From the NCBI GenBank assembly GCA_010365115.1, contig JAAFGX010000011.1:59760-123759 (forward strand): 64,000 bases of DNA, read 5' to 3'. Each line of letters starts with the position of its first letter. The first letter of the stretch is position 1. Origin of the DNA: Paludibacter sp. (GTDB taxonomy: Bacteria; Bacteroidota; Bacteroidia; Bacteroidales; Paludibacteraceae). Made by a program: the position numbers and the translations under genes. Below, one piece after another: positions 52,858 through 62,298 of this stretch. Under the pieces are notes generated by a model. That model was not told the DNA's origin. It did not search any database and worked only from the letters and a program-made list of their open reading frames with translations.

Positions 52858-54546
52858 CTAATCACCTAAAAGTATGTTAGTTACACATGCGCCAGCAGGC
52901 ATCATTGGAAACACCATGCCTTTTTTCTCAACATTAACAACTAACAAATAAGGCTTGTCATCTTTCAACATATCAGCAATAGCTGCATCTAATTCATGAC
53001 GTTCATGAACTTCTGTACCATCAATCCGATAAGCTTTAGCAATAGCAATAAAATCAGGATTCATCATTTCGGTAAACGAATAGCGTTCTTCGAAAAACAT
53101 TTCCTGCCATTGACGTACCATTCCAAGAAAATGATTATTCAGAATAATCATTTTAACTCCAATTTGTTCTTGCATAATGGTTCCAAGTTCCTGTATAGTC
53201 ATCTGAAAACCACCATCTCCGGCAAACATACAAACAGTTCGCTCTGGAGCCCCTATTTTTGCTCCCATAGCAGCTGGAATTCCAAATCCCATTGTTCCCA
53301 ATCCACCTGAAGTAATCAAACTACGGGTTTGTGTAAAACCTGAATAACGTGCAGCCATCATTTGATTTTGGCCTACATCTGTAACAATAACTGCCTTGTT
53401 TTGAGTTGCTTCCGAAATAAGGCGTACTACTTCGCCCATTGTAATTTCTCCAGTCGTAGGGTGTACTTCTTTCTGAATAACTACATCAAATTCCCTTTTA
53501 ATAGGTTCATTAAAGGATTCAATCCATTCAGTATGTTTTGCTGGTTGAATTTTTTCCAATAGGGCAGCTAATGTTTCTTTGGCAGTTCCTAAAACAGGCG
53601 CATCTGGTTTTATATTTTTACCTATTTCGGCAGCGTCAATATCCAAATGTATGATTTTAGCTTGTTTAGCATACGTTTTCAAATCACCTGTTACACGGTC
53701 ATCGAAACGCATTCCAATGGCAATCAATACATCGCATTCATTTGTTTTCAAATTTGGTGCTAAATTTCCATGCATTCCCAAAAATCCTTTATTCAACGAG
53801 AAATCAGTTTGCATAGCTGAAGCACCCAGCAAAGTCCATGCAGCCGGAATATCAGCTTTTTCTAAAAATGCTTTCAATTCTGCTTCTGCATTTGCCAGCA
53901 TAACTCCCTGACCAACCAAAGCATACGGTTTTTTAGCTCCATTAATTAATTGAGCAGCTAATTCTATTTGCGCTGGATTAACGTCAGGAATTGGAATATA
54001 ACTACGAATAAAAGTACATGGTTTGTACTCAAATTCTACCTCTTGAATTTGTGCATTCTTTGCAAAATCCAACACAACTGGTCCGGGACGACCACTGCGT
54101 GCAATGTAAAACGCACGCGCTACCGCCCATGCAATATCTTCGGGCCGACGAATTTGATAGGACCATTTTGTAATCGGTTGTGTAATTCCCACAACATCGA
54201 TTTCCTGAAATGCATCTGTACCAAGCAGTGCGGCTCCAACCTGACCTGTAATTACTACCATTGGTGTACTATCAATCATAGCATCACCAATCCCGGTTAT
54301 TGCATTTGTCGCTGCCGGTCCGGAAGTCACCAAACAAACTCCCACTTTTCCTGACACACGCGCATAACCTTGTGCGGCATGCGTGGCACCTTGTTCGTGG
54401 CGAGTAAGAATATGCTTTAATTTATCGTCATAATCGTATAGTGCATCAAAGGTTGGCATGATTGCTCCACCCGGATAACCGAATATTGTATCAACGCCTT
54501 CGTGCAACATCGATTCTATTAATGCTTTAGCTCCTGAAATCTTCAT
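52858..54546 (-). CDS. ilvB: Acetolactate synthase large (catalytic) subunit
   Basis: A 562-residue thiamine-diphosphate enzyme condensing pyruvate with pyruvate or 2-oxobutyrate. The N-terminus holds the cofactor Glu (RHEQGATHAAQGYAR). The FAD/central domain includes LLGASAMQTDF and GMHGNLAPNL. The C-terminal ThDP motif G-D-G-x(24)-N-N is seen as MFAGDGGFQMTIQELG and ILNNHFLGMVRQWQ. Length is typical. It follows ilvD by 139 bases and precedes ilvN. Confidence 0.97.
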   Translation of the reverse strand: MKISGAKALIESMLHEGVDTIFGYPGGAIMPTFDALYDYDDKLKHILTRHEQGATHAAQGYARVSGKVGVCLVTSGPAATNAITGIGDAMIDSTPMVVITGQVGAALLGTDAFQEIDVVGITQPITKWSYQIRRPEDIAWAVARAFYIARSGRPGPVVLDFAKNAQIQEVEFEYKPCTFIRSYIPIPDVNPAQIELAAQLINGAKKPYALVGQGVMLANAEAELKAFLEKADIPAAWTLLGASAMQTDFSLNKGFLGMHGNLAPNLKTNECDVLIAIGMRFDDRVTGDLKTYAKQAKIIHLDIDAAEIGKNIKPDAPVLGTAKETLAALLEKIQPAKHTEWIESFNEPIKREFDVVIQKEVHPTTGEITMGEVVRLISEATQNKAVIVTDVGQNQMMAARYSGFTQTRSLITSGGLGTMGFGIPAAMGAKIGAPERTVCMFAGDGGFQMTIQELGTIMQEQIGVKMIILNNHFLGMVRQWQEMFFEERYSFTEMMNPDFIAIAKAYRIDGTEVHERHELDAAIADMLKDDKPYLLVVNVEKKGMVFPMMPAGACVTNILLGD

Positions 54547-54685
54547 ATTAAAAAAAGTATAAATCCACCCGTAACCATTAGTGGCGAAAAAATTGGGGTG
54601 AAATTGTGTTTAAATAATTATATTATTAAAATAAATAACCAATTTTAAATCCTTCACTACAAATTTGAGAAAGATTTTAAAGAAA

Positions 54686-56581
54686 TTAATCTATCATTCT
54701 CACTGCACCTTTGTCGGCAGAACTTACCATGCTAGCATATGCACGCAATGCTTTGGATATGATTCTGATTCTATCCTTTGGTTTAAAAGCATCATTTCCA
54801 CGGGCAATCTCAATTTCACGACGAGCATTCAATTCCTCATCACTCAATTTGACATTTATTGAACGATCTGGAATATTAATTTCAATAATGTCGCCATCTT
54901 GAATTAATCCTATATTCCCTCCCGAAGCAGCTTCCGGCGACACATGACCTATTGATAAACCTGATGTTCCACCGGAAAAACGACCATCGGTTATCAAAGC
55001 GCATGCAGCTCCTAAATGTTTGGATTTGATATACGAAGTTGGGTAAAGCATTTCCTGCATTCCCGGTCCGCCTTTTGGTCCTTCGTGTGTAATTACAACC
55101 ACATCGCCGGCAACAACCTGTCCGCTTAAAATTCCTTCACATGCTGTATCTTGCGATGTAAATACTTTTGCAGGCCCACTAAATATCCATATACTCTCGT
55201 CAACTCCGGCTGTTTTAATTACACAACCGTCCTGAGCAATATTTCCTTTGAGAATAGCAAGACCGCCTTCTTTTGTGTAAGCATGTTCAATATTTCGGAT
55301 GCAGCCATTTATACGGTCTTTATCCAATTCGGAATAATTAACATTTTGTGAACCCATCACCAAATTAAACTTGTGAGCAGGTGCACTCTTGTAAATATCT
55401 ACGGCTTTAATAACTACATTTTTACTTGTAATATCATAATTATCAATTGCTTCTCCTAATGTCAAACCATCAACCCGTTTTACTGAAGTATTAAGTAATC
55501 CACCTTTGCTGAGTTCTGCCAAAATACTTAAAATCCCACCAGCACGATTTACATCCTGAATATGATATTTTTCAGAATTTGGAGCTACTTTACACAAACA
55601 AGGAGTATGGCGGGAAAGTTCATCAATATCATCCATTGTGAGATCAACTTCCGCTTCGTTTGCGATTGCCAAGATGTGTAGAACTGTATTGGTAGAACCG
55701 CCCATAGCGATATCAAGTCGAACAGCATTATTAAATGCTTCTTTGGTGGCTACCGACCGTGGCAAAATACTGTCGTCGCCATCGCGGTAATATTTATATG
55801 AATTTTCAACGATTAATTTTGCGGCATCGATAAAGAGTTGGGAGCGATTGGCGTGGGTTGCAACAATAGTTCCATTTCCCGGCAAAGCCAATCCGATAGC
55901 TTCGTTGAGGCAATTCATCGAATTTGCGGTAAACATACCGGAGCATGAACCACAAGTAGGACAAGCTGCACTTTCAATTCGTTTTACTTGTTCGTCCGAA
56001 ACACTTTCATCAGCCGATTGTACCATAGCATCCACCAAATCGAGTTGTTTTCCATCCAATTCGCCAGCTTCCATTGGTCCTCCCGAAACAAAAACGGTTG
56101 GGATGTTCAATCGCATGGCTGCCATAAGCATTCCCGGAGTTATCTTATCACAATTGCTAATGCAAACCATTGCATCAGCTTTATGAGCATTTACCATATA
56201 TTCAACGCTATCGGCAATTAAATCGCGCGATGGCAAAGAGTACAACATTCCGTCGTGACCCATTGCAATTCCATCGTCAATGGCAATAGTATTGAATTCG
56301 GCTGCAAAACAACCGAGATTTTCGATTTCCGCTTTTACTTTTTGACCTATAAGATGTAAATGTGCGTGTCCGGGAACAAATTGTGTGAATGAATTTACTA
56401 TAGCAATTATGGGTTTCCCCATTTGACTTTCTTTCATTCCATTGGCACGCCAAAGTGCCCTTGCTCCAGCCATTCTGCGCCCTTGTGTACTGGTTGCACT
56501 ACGAAGAACTTGCACCTGAAGGATTTGCCCCCCAGCCCCCTGAAGGGGGAGCCCTGAATTAGTATTGTTTTCTTTATTCAT
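54686..56581 (-). CDS. ilvD: Dihydroxy-acid dehydratase with repeat-derived N-terminal extension
   Basis: A 631-residue iron-sulfur dehydratase making 2-oxo acids for branched-chain amino acids. Cluster and active-site signatures are [39 protein letters not shown] and [20 protein letters not shown]. The conserved start of the family is [19 protein letters not shown]. Here about 25 residues precede it, and the stretch [10 protein letters not shown] is encoded by a C/G-rich repeat copy. Possible starts are the ATG at 56581 or a GTG at 56515 that would remove the repeat-derived part. First gene of the operon, controlled by an upstream leader-peptide attenuator. Confidence 0.95.
   Translation of the reverse strand: MNKENNTNSGLPLQGAGGQILQVQVLRSATSTQGRRMAGARALWRANGMKESQMGKPIIAIVNSFTQFVPGHAHLHLIGQKVKAEIENLGCFAAEFNTIAIDDGIAMGHDGMLYSLPSRDLIADSVEYMVNAHKADAMVCISNCDKITPGMLMAAMRLNIPTVFVSGGPMEAGELDGKQLDLVDAMVQSADESVSDEQVKRIESAACPTCGSCSGMFTANSMNCLNEAIGLALPGNGTIVATHANRSQLFIDAAKLIVENSYKYYRDGDDSILPRSVATKEAFNNAVRLDIAMGGSTNTVLHILAIANEAEVDLTMDDIDELSRHTPCLCKVAPNSEKYHIQDVNRAGGILSILAELSKGGLLNTSVKRVDGLTLGEAIDNYDITSKNVVIKAVDIYKSAPAHKFNLVMGSQNVNYSELDKDRINGCIRNIEHAYTKEGGLAILKGNIAQDGCVIKTAGVDESIWIFSGPAKVFTSQDTACEGILSGQVVAGDVVVITHEGPKGGPGMQEMLYPTSYIKSKHLGAACALITDGRFSGGTSGLSIGHVSPEAASGGNIGLIQDGDIIEINIPDRSINVKLSDEELNARREIEIARGNDAFKPKDRIRIISKALRAYASMVSSADKGAVRMID
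56527..56552. repeat. C/G-rich palindromic repeat copy inside the ilvD reading frame
   Basis: GCCCCCCAGCCCCCTGAAGG followed by GGGAGC is the same family as the intergenic copies, here read through in frame as the ilvD N-terminal extension. Confidence 0.88.
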
Positions 56582-56594
56582 AATAATCACTGTT

Positions 56595-56831
56595 ACCCCT
56601 AGCCCCTAAAGGGGAATAAAATTACTTTCGTCTCTAAAAATATCACCCCTAACCCCTAAAGGGGAATTGGATTACTTTCGTCTCTGAATATACTTTCGAG
56701 GGATGTTTTATTAATTTATTTCCTAATATTTCAAAATTCATAACCCCTTTTATTCCTTTTCAACCCTTTTTTCCCTAATATAAAAATTATGAAGACGGAC
56801 TTGCATAATTCCCCTTCAGGGGTTAGGGGTT
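56595..56831. repeat. Three C/G-rich repeat copies in the ilv leader
   Basis: Copies at 56595-56617 and 56645-56667 share one orientation (ACCCCTAGCCCCTAAAGGGG and ACCCCTAACCCCTAAAGGGG). A copy at 56808-56831 is inverted. Two of the units are each followed by the same ATTACTTTCGTCTCT word (56619-56635 and 56670-56685), so the unit with its flank was duplicated. All lie between the attenuator and ilvD. Confidence 0.85.
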
Positions 56832-56844
56832 GTTTTATTATAAT

Positions 56845-56881
56845 AAAAAACCTTTCTCCGTTATGGTGAGAAAGGTTTTTT
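56845..56881 (-). terminator. Attenuator terminator of the ilv operon
   Basis: A perfect 14-bp stem, AAAAAACCTTTCTC/GAGAAAGGTTTTTT, with the loop ACCATAACG, ending in T6 on the minus strand. It lies 35 bases after the leader-peptide stop. The segment TCTCACC at the end of its 5' arm can instead pair with GGTGAGA, which overlaps the leader stop codon (56915-56921), giving a competing antiterminator. Confidence 0.85.
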
Positions 56882-56916
56882 GTATGTTCACATACATTTT
56901 ATACTATATAACCATC

Positions 56917-56982
56917 TCACCTCTGATTTTTGACCAAAAGCACGACGAGGACTAGAATAGTATTAATGTTTAGAGAAATCAT
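56917..56982 (-). CDS. Branched-chain amino acid leader peptide (ilv attenuator)
   Basis: A 21-codon frame, too short for ordinary gene calling. It reads M-I-S-L-N-I-N-T followed by ILVLVVLLV and KNQR. Twelve of 21 residues are Ile, Leu or Val, with nine in a row. AAGGA lies five bases before the ATG, and a full promoter lies 19 bases upstream. It sits before a strong terminator and ilvDBNC. Ribosome stalling at these codons when charged branched-chain tRNA is scarce should favour read-through. The position and composition mirror IlvL of enterics, although the sequence is unrelated. Confidence 0.88.
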   Translation of the reverse strand: MISLNINTILVLVVLLVKNQR

Positions 56983-57000
56983 AATTCCTTATTTTGGATG

Positions 57001-57031
57001 CAAAGATAAAGCAAGAATTTCAAATTACAAA
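57001..57031 (-). promoter_or_regulatory. Promoter of the ilv leader and ilvDBNC operon
   Basis: TTTG (57028-57031), exactly 19 bases, then TATCTTTG (57001-57008) on the minus strand. Transcription should start about 56994, just before the leader-peptide ribosome site. Confidence 0.85.
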
Positions 57032-57207
57032 TAGTTTGGAAGAAAAAAATCATATTTTTATTCAAATTGATAGAAATACACCCTGTTTTATATGAGAAAA
57101 ACATTTTGGTACGGCATATAACTAAATTCTTACTTTATTTGTTGTATAAAAACATTATTAAAGTAAATATAAGCACCCTAAAATGAATAATGACAGTAAA
57201 TTTGTAT

Positions 57208-57215
57208 TATTTTTG
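57208..57215 (+). promoter_or_regulatory. Candidate -7 element of dxs
   Basis: TATTTTTG matches the consensus and lies 20 bases before the dxs ATG. The -33 region is weak. The DNA between this and the ilv promoter (57032-57207) has no other feature. Confidence 0.5.
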
Positions 57216-57235
57216 CATCGTATTTATACTGTACC

Positions 57236-59185
57236 ATGAAAAAAAGAAACTTTCAATATATAAACAATATAAATTCGCCAATTGATTTAAAAGCAGTTAA
57301 CAAAAATGATTTGATTTCTGTTTGCGATGAACTACGTGAATTTATTATCGATGAAGTCTCAAAAAATCCCGGTCATCTGGGGTCCAGTTTGGGAGTTGTA
57401 GAATTAACCGTTGCACTTCATTATGTTTTCAATACTCCATACGACCGTATAGTATGGGATGTAGGACATCAGGCATATGGTCATAAAATTCTGACAGGTC
57501 GTCGGGATCAATTTCATACCAACCGTCAATTCAAGGGATTATGTGGTTTTCCTACACCTAAAGAAAGTGAATATGACGCTTTTGGTGTTGGTCACTCATC
57601 CACGTCCATTTCGGCCGGCTTAGGAATGTCGGTGGCTTCACTTCTAAAAAATGAGACCGATAGACAAGTAGTAGCCGTAATTGGCGATGGAGCTATGACA
57701 GGTGGACTTGCATTCGAAGGCTTGAATAACACTTCGATGGATAAAAACGACCTATTGATTATCCTGAACGATAATCAAATGGCAATAGATCCCATCAAAG
57801 GAGGAATTACACAATATCTTGTTGACATAACGACTTCGCAAACATATAACAACTTACGTTACAAAGCATACAAACTTTTAAAAAAAATGGGGTTGATAAA
57901 CGATAAAAGAAAAGATCGGATTATCAGTTTTAATAACACTGTAAAAGCTGCGCTAACAAAACAACATAATATTTTTGAAGGACTAAACATCAGGTATTTT
58001 GGACCGGTGGATGGACATGATGTGGAAGGTTTGGTGAGAATACTTTCAGATATAAAAGATTTTAAAGGTCCAAAAGTACTTCATTGTATTACTAAAAAGG
58101 GAAAAGGTTACGAACCTGCCGAAAAATCGGTAACCGAATGGCATGCACCTGGGATATTTAACGTTCAAACAGGTAAGCGCAATTCAGCCGATGTTACAAT
58201 TGCAACACCACCTTTGTTTCAGGATGTGTTTGGTGAAACTTTACTAGAACTGGCACGTGAAAATGATAAAATTGTGGCAATTACTCCTGCAATGCCTTCA
58301 GGCTGCTGCATGAATATTATGCAACGTGAATTTCCAAAACGAGTTTTCGATGTAGGAATTGCTGAGGGTCACGCCGTTACATTTTCGGCAGGTTTAGCCA
58401 AGGAAGGGATGTTGCCGTTTTGTAATATCTACTCTTCATTTATGCAACGAGCCTACGACAATGTCATTCACGATGTAGCTTTACAGGAATTAAATGTCGT
58501 TTTATGTCTGGATCGTTCCGGAATTGTTGGAACCGATGGTGCAACTCATCACGGACTTTTTGATATGGCTTATATGCGTTGCATACCTAATCTCACAATC
58601 TCAGCTCCAAGAAATGAATCTGAACTACGCAACCTGATGTTTACCGCACAGCAAAAAGATATGGGACCATTTGTAATTCGATATCCACGTGGGAAAGGTT
58701 CATTAATTAAATGGAGAACTCCAATGGAAATTCAACCCATTGGAAAAGGTGAGTGTTTAAAAGAAGGAAAAGATTTGGCAATTCTAACAATTGGAACGAT
58801 TGCCAATACTACTCGGGAATCTATTCTTAAAATCGAAAATGAAATAAATATTTCAATTGCTCATTATGATATGCGATTTGTAAAACCACTTGATGAGGAT
58901 ATGTTGCATGAAATTGGAAAGAAATACGATAGGATCATTACTATCGAAGACGGTGTATTAAAAGGTGGATTTGGTAGCGCGGTACTGGAATTTATGTCAG
59001 ACAATGGTTACAATATTCAATTGAAGCGACTTGGAATTCCTGATACGTTTGTTGAACACGGTACGCCGGAAGAACTTTACAATATGCTTGGATTGGATGC
59101 CGCTGGTATTTCAAAAAGTATTTTAGACGATATAAAAGGATTGATGAAGTATAAAACGATTGGTCAATTGGCTGATCGGGCATAG
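57236..59185 (+). CDS. dxs: 1-deoxy-D-xylulose-5-phosphate synthase
   Basis: A 649-residue thiamine-diphosphate enzyme for the first step of the MEP isoprenoid pathway. The N-terminal region has [20 protein letters not shown] and the ThDP motif [16 protein letters not shown]. The pyrimidine-binding domain shows [19 protein letters not shown]. The transketolase-type C-domain has [15 protein letters not shown] and PFVIRYPRG. Length is typical. It leads a block with trkA and trkH, an order kept in several Bacteroidota. Confidence 0.97.
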   Translation: MKKRNFQYINNINSPIDLKAVNKNDLISVCDELREFIIDEVSKNPGHLGSSLGVVELTVALHYVFNTPYDRIVWDVGHQAYGHKILTGRRDQFHTNRQFKGLCGFPTPKESEYDAFGVGHSSTSISAGLGMSVASLLKNETDRQVVAVIGDGAMTGGLAFEGLNNTSMDKNDLLIILNDNQMAIDPIKGGITQYLVDITTSQTYNNLRYKAYKLLKKMGLINDKRKDRIISFNNTVKAALTKQHNIFEGLNIRYFGPVDGHDVEGLVRILSDIKDFKGPKVLHCITKKGKGYEPAEKSVTEWHAPGIFNVQTGKRNSADVTIATPPLFQDVFGETLLELARENDKIVAITPAMPSGCCMNIMQREFPKRVFDVGIAEGHAVTFSAGLAKEGMLPFCNIYSSFMQRAYDNVIHDVALQELNVVLCLDRSGIVGTDGATHHGLFDMAYMRCIPNLTISAPRNESELRNLMFTAQQKDMGPFVIRYPRGKGSLIKWRTPMEIQPIGKGECLKEGKDLAILTIGTIANTTRESILKIENEINISIAHYDMRFVKPLDEDMLHEIGKKYDRIITIEDGVLKGGFGSAVLEFMSDNGYNIQLKRLGIPDTFVEHGTPEELYNMLGLDAAGISKSILDDIKGLMKYKTIGQLADRA

Positions 59186-59303
59186 GTTTTTATTATTTAG
59201 TTTTCTAATTCATAGGTGATTCGGTAAATTACACGATTTTGCTAAGTAAATATGGATCTCAATTAACAATGAGTAGTGTAGTTTCTATTAATTAAGGTAA
59301 AAA

Positions 59304-60638
59304 ATGAGAATAATTATTGCAGGTGCAGGAGAAGTAGGCACTTATCTGGCTAAAATGTTGGCTCGCGAAAATATGGACATCACTTTGTTGGATCAAGACC
59401 CAGCGAGAATAAAAGACATAGAATCGGCTTACGACCTATTGACGCTTGTGGGTTCGCCTACTTCGATAAACGACCTGAAAGAAGCCAAAATAGAAAATGT
59501 AGATTTATTCGTAGCTGTTACTCCATACGAAAGCGTGAATATGACTGCATGTATGTTGGCCACTAATCTGGGGGCAAAACGAACGTTGGCTCGAATTGAC
59601 AATTACGAGTATCTGCTGCCGAAAAACAAGGAATTTTTCAAAAAAATGGGGGTAGATTATTTAATTTATCCTGAGACTTTAGCTGCAATCGAAATTGTAG
59701 AATCGCTAAAAAGAAACTGGTTGCGTCAAAACCTGAGTTTCTGCAATAACGCATTAATACTTTTAGGCATCAAAGTACGTAGTAATTCATTAATTATCAA
59801 TCAGAAATTCAGTACCGGTTTTTTCGATCATGAAAAATACCGTGTGGTGGCTATCAATAGAAAAAACAAAACGATCATCCCAATGGGTTCGGATATGATT
59901 ATTGAAAATGATATTGTATATTTCATTACAACACCAAATTACCTTGATTTTGTTCGCATACAAGCCGGAAAAGAAGATTTTGAAATAAAAAATGTAATGA
60001 TAATGGGTGGAAGCCGTATTGCTCAAAAAACGATTCGCAACCTCCCTCCAAACATTCATGTCAAAGTGCTTGAACGCAATAAAGAAAAAAGTTACAGTTT
60101 GGCCGAGAAACTTAACAACTCACTTATTATCAATTGCGATGGACGAAACATCGACATATTGAAGGAAGAAGGAATTCAGGAAATGGATGCTTTTGTGGCA
60201 GTTACCGGAAATTCTGAAGCTAATATTTTGGCTTGTCTGGCGGCCAAACGATTGGGTGTTAAGAAAACTGTTGCTGAAGTTGAGAACAATGATTATATTA
60301 TGTTGGCCGAAAGTATGGATATTGGTACGGTAATCAATAAAAAAATGATTGCCGCCAGTTACATCTATCAAATCACACTCGATGCCGATGTACTTAATGT
60401 AAGAAGTTTGACTTCTGCCGATGCTGAAGTTGTTGAGTTCGTGACAAAAGCCGGCTCGAAAATTACCCGTTCGAAGATAAAGGATTTACGATTGCCAGAT
60501 CAAGTCAATATTGGTGGCTATGTACGTGATGGTAAAGGCTTTATTGTTAACGGAAATACTGTCATACAACCTAACGACCATGTAATTGTATTCTGCGTTT
60601 CTTCTGCAATTCGAAGAATTGAAACCTTTTTCAACTAA
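59304..60638 (+). CDS. trkA: Trk potassium uptake regulatory subunit TrkA
   Basis: A 444-residue cytoplasmic NAD-binding regulator of TrkH. Two RCK units are visible: first Rossmann MRIIIAGAGEVGTYLAKMLA with acidic end ITLLDQD, and a second beginning VMIMGGSRIAQKTIRNLP. Each is followed by an RCK-C domain. Conserved LFVAVTPYESVNMTACMLA and DAFVAVTGNSEANILACLA mark the duplication. The last base overlaps the trkH start (TAATG), so translation is coupled. Confidence 0.97.
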   Translation: MRIIIAGAGEVGTYLAKMLARENMDITLLDQDPARIKDIESAYDLLTLVGSPTSINDLKEAKIENVDLFVAVTPYESVNMTACMLATNLGAKRTLARIDNYEYLLPKNKEFFKKMGVDYLIYPETLAAIEIVESLKRNWLRQNLSFCNNALILLGIKVRSNSLIINQKFSTGFFDHEKYRVVAINRKNKTIIPMGSDMIIENDIVYFITTPNYLDFVRIQAGKEDFEIKNVMIMGGSRIAQKTIRNLPPNIHVKVLERNKEKSYSLAEKLNNSLIINCDGRNIDILKEEGIQEMDAFVAVTGNSEANILACLAAKRLGVKKTVAEVENNDYIMLAESMDIGTVINKKMIAASYIYQITLDADVLNVRSLTSADAEVVEFVTKAGSKITRSKIKDLRLPDQVNIGGYVRDGKGFIVNGNTVIQPNDHVIVFCVSSAIRRIETFFN

Positions 60639-62107
60639 TGAACGGCGAATTCAACCTTAAACTTATCCTTAAAATTCAGGGCAGTCTTTTAATTGTTGAA
60701 AGCATTTTTCTGCTCTCGGCACTTTTCGTGTCATTGTATTTCAGGGAAACAGTTTGGATTGATTTTCTTTATTCGGCTGGAATAGGACTAGGATTGGGGT
60801 TAATTGGTTTCTTTGCAGGCTGGAAAGCATTACCAAATATCGGAAAACGCGAAGGATCAGTTATTGTGACACTCACGTGGTTATTATTTTCGTTTGTTGG
60901 TATGCTCCCGTTTTTATTCAGTGGAAGTATACAAAGTGTACCCGATGCTTTTTTCGAGACCATGTCGGGTTTTACTACTACAGGGGCATCTATATTGAAT
61001 AATATTGAAGAATTACCCTATTCCATCCTTTACTGGCGGAGTATGACGCATTGGATTGGTGGAATTGGAATTATTGTAATTTCAATGGCTTTACTTCCAA
61101 TTTTTGGTTTTTCTGGAATGCAACTATTCTCGGCAGAAGCCACTGGTCCTACAAAAGACAAAATTCACCCAAAGATTAGTGAAACAGCTAAACGACTTTT
61201 GGCAATATATGTTGTACTCACTGTTGCGGAAATAATATTATTGCGTATTGCCGGTATGAATTGGTTTGATGCCATTTGTCATTCTTTCGGAACCATTGCA
61301 ACAGGAGGTTTTTCTACAAAGCAAGCAAGTATTGGTCACTACAATTCACCTTTTATTGAATATGTCATTATTTTCTTTATGATATTTTCAGGCATAAATT
61401 TTACATTGTATTATTTCTTTGCAAAGCTTAAATTGTATAAAGTTCTGATGAATGAAGAGCTTAGGACTTTTTTATTACTAATACTTGCTTTTACAGTTAT
61501 TATCACTCTATCTCAATTTGATTTCAACAAAGAATTTTCATGGATTACCCTTGAAAGATTTATACGTAACGGATTATTTGCAACTACTGCTACAATTACA
61601 ACAACAGGATTTGTAACAGTAGATTACAACTTATGGCCGCCCTTTACATGGTATTTAATCATTATCTTAATGTTAATCGGTTCATCTGCTGGTTCTACTG
61701 CCGGAGGAATGAAAGTAATACGCGTTTTGCTTGTTTTCAAATATAGCTATTTAGAATTCAAACGTATTATACATCCAAACGCAATTTTTCCGGTACGATA
61801 TAACGGTCATGTATTGCCCGAACAAATAATTGCCCGGGTACTCGCTTTTATTTTACTCTATTTTATTATAATATTTATTGGAGCAACTTTCCTTAGTATC
61901 ACAGGGTTAGGTTATTTAGAATCGTTTAGTGGTATGATAACATGCTTGAGCGATGTTGGTCCCGGACTGGGAAGTATAGGTCCTGCAAACAATTATTCGC
62001 ATCTACCAGATGTATCAAAATGGTTTCTAACTTTTGTAATGTTGGTTGGACGTTTAGAGATTTTCACCGTATTATTATTATTTACGCCTATTTTTTGGAA
62101 AAGATAA
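60638..62107 (+). CDS. trkH: Trk potassium transporter membrane subunit TrkH (first copy)
   Basis: A 489-residue K+ channel-like transporter with four pseudo-repeats. Filter-region glycines are visible in FETMSGFTTTGASIL, HSFGTIATGGFSTKQAS, TATITTTGFVTVDYN and GMITCLSDVGPGLGSIGPA. Length is standard. It is coupled to trkA by overlap. The second copy at 62299 is closely similar along its whole length, pointing to a tandem duplication. Confidence 0.96.
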   Translation: MNGEFNLKLILKIQGSLLIVESIFLLSALFVSLYFRETVWIDFLYSAGIGLGLGLIGFFAGWKALPNIGKREGSVIVTLTWLLFSFVGMLPFLFSGSIQSVPDAFFETMSGFTTTGASILNNIEELPYSILYWRSMTHWIGGIGIIVISMALLPIFGFSGMQLFSAEATGPTKDKIHPKISETAKRLLAIYVVLTVAEIILLRIAGMNWFDAICHSFGTIATGGFSTKQASIGHYNSPFIEYVIIFFMIFSGINFTLYYFFAKLKLYKVLMNEELRTFLLLILAFTVIITLSQFDFNKEFSWITLERFIRNGLFATTATITTTGFVTVDYNLWPPFTWYLIIILMLIGSSAGSTAGGMKVIRVLLVFKYSYLEFKRIIHPNAIFPVRYNGHVLPEQIIARVLAFILLYFIIIFIGATFLSITGLGYLESFSGMITCLSDVGPGLGSIGPANNYSHLPDVSKWFLTFVMLVGRLEIFTVLLLFTPIFWKR

Positions 62108-62298
62108 TTACTGATTGTATCATTTTACAAATTTTAGTGTACTTTTGTGCCGCCTTTCCAAATATCTTTCTCAATTCTTCACTCGGAGCAATTGTATGAT
62201 GTTTTCGAAGACACATTTAGCCTTAGTTTAATATCGTGTCAACATTGAAAAATCGTAATATTATTTTGAATTTTTCATAAATTTAATTGTCTCAACCT
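62108..62298. other. Spacer between tandem trkH copies, with a -7 element
   Basis: TACTTTTG (62140-62147, plus), followed by TGCCGCC, is a good -7 match, so the second trkH may have its own promoter. A nominal frame across this spacer (61942-62199) is mostly a shadow of trkH and is not a gene. Confidence 0.45.

Noticed and set aside
56845..56881. Plain terminator of some plus-strand gene upstream of dxs
   Set aside because: No plus-strand gene precedes it; on the minus strand it follows a promoter and leader peptide and ends in T6 before ilvD.
61942..62199. 85-codon plus-strand frame spanning the trkH end and the spacer
   Set aside because: Most of it is trkH read in another frame; the rest has no recognisable protein.
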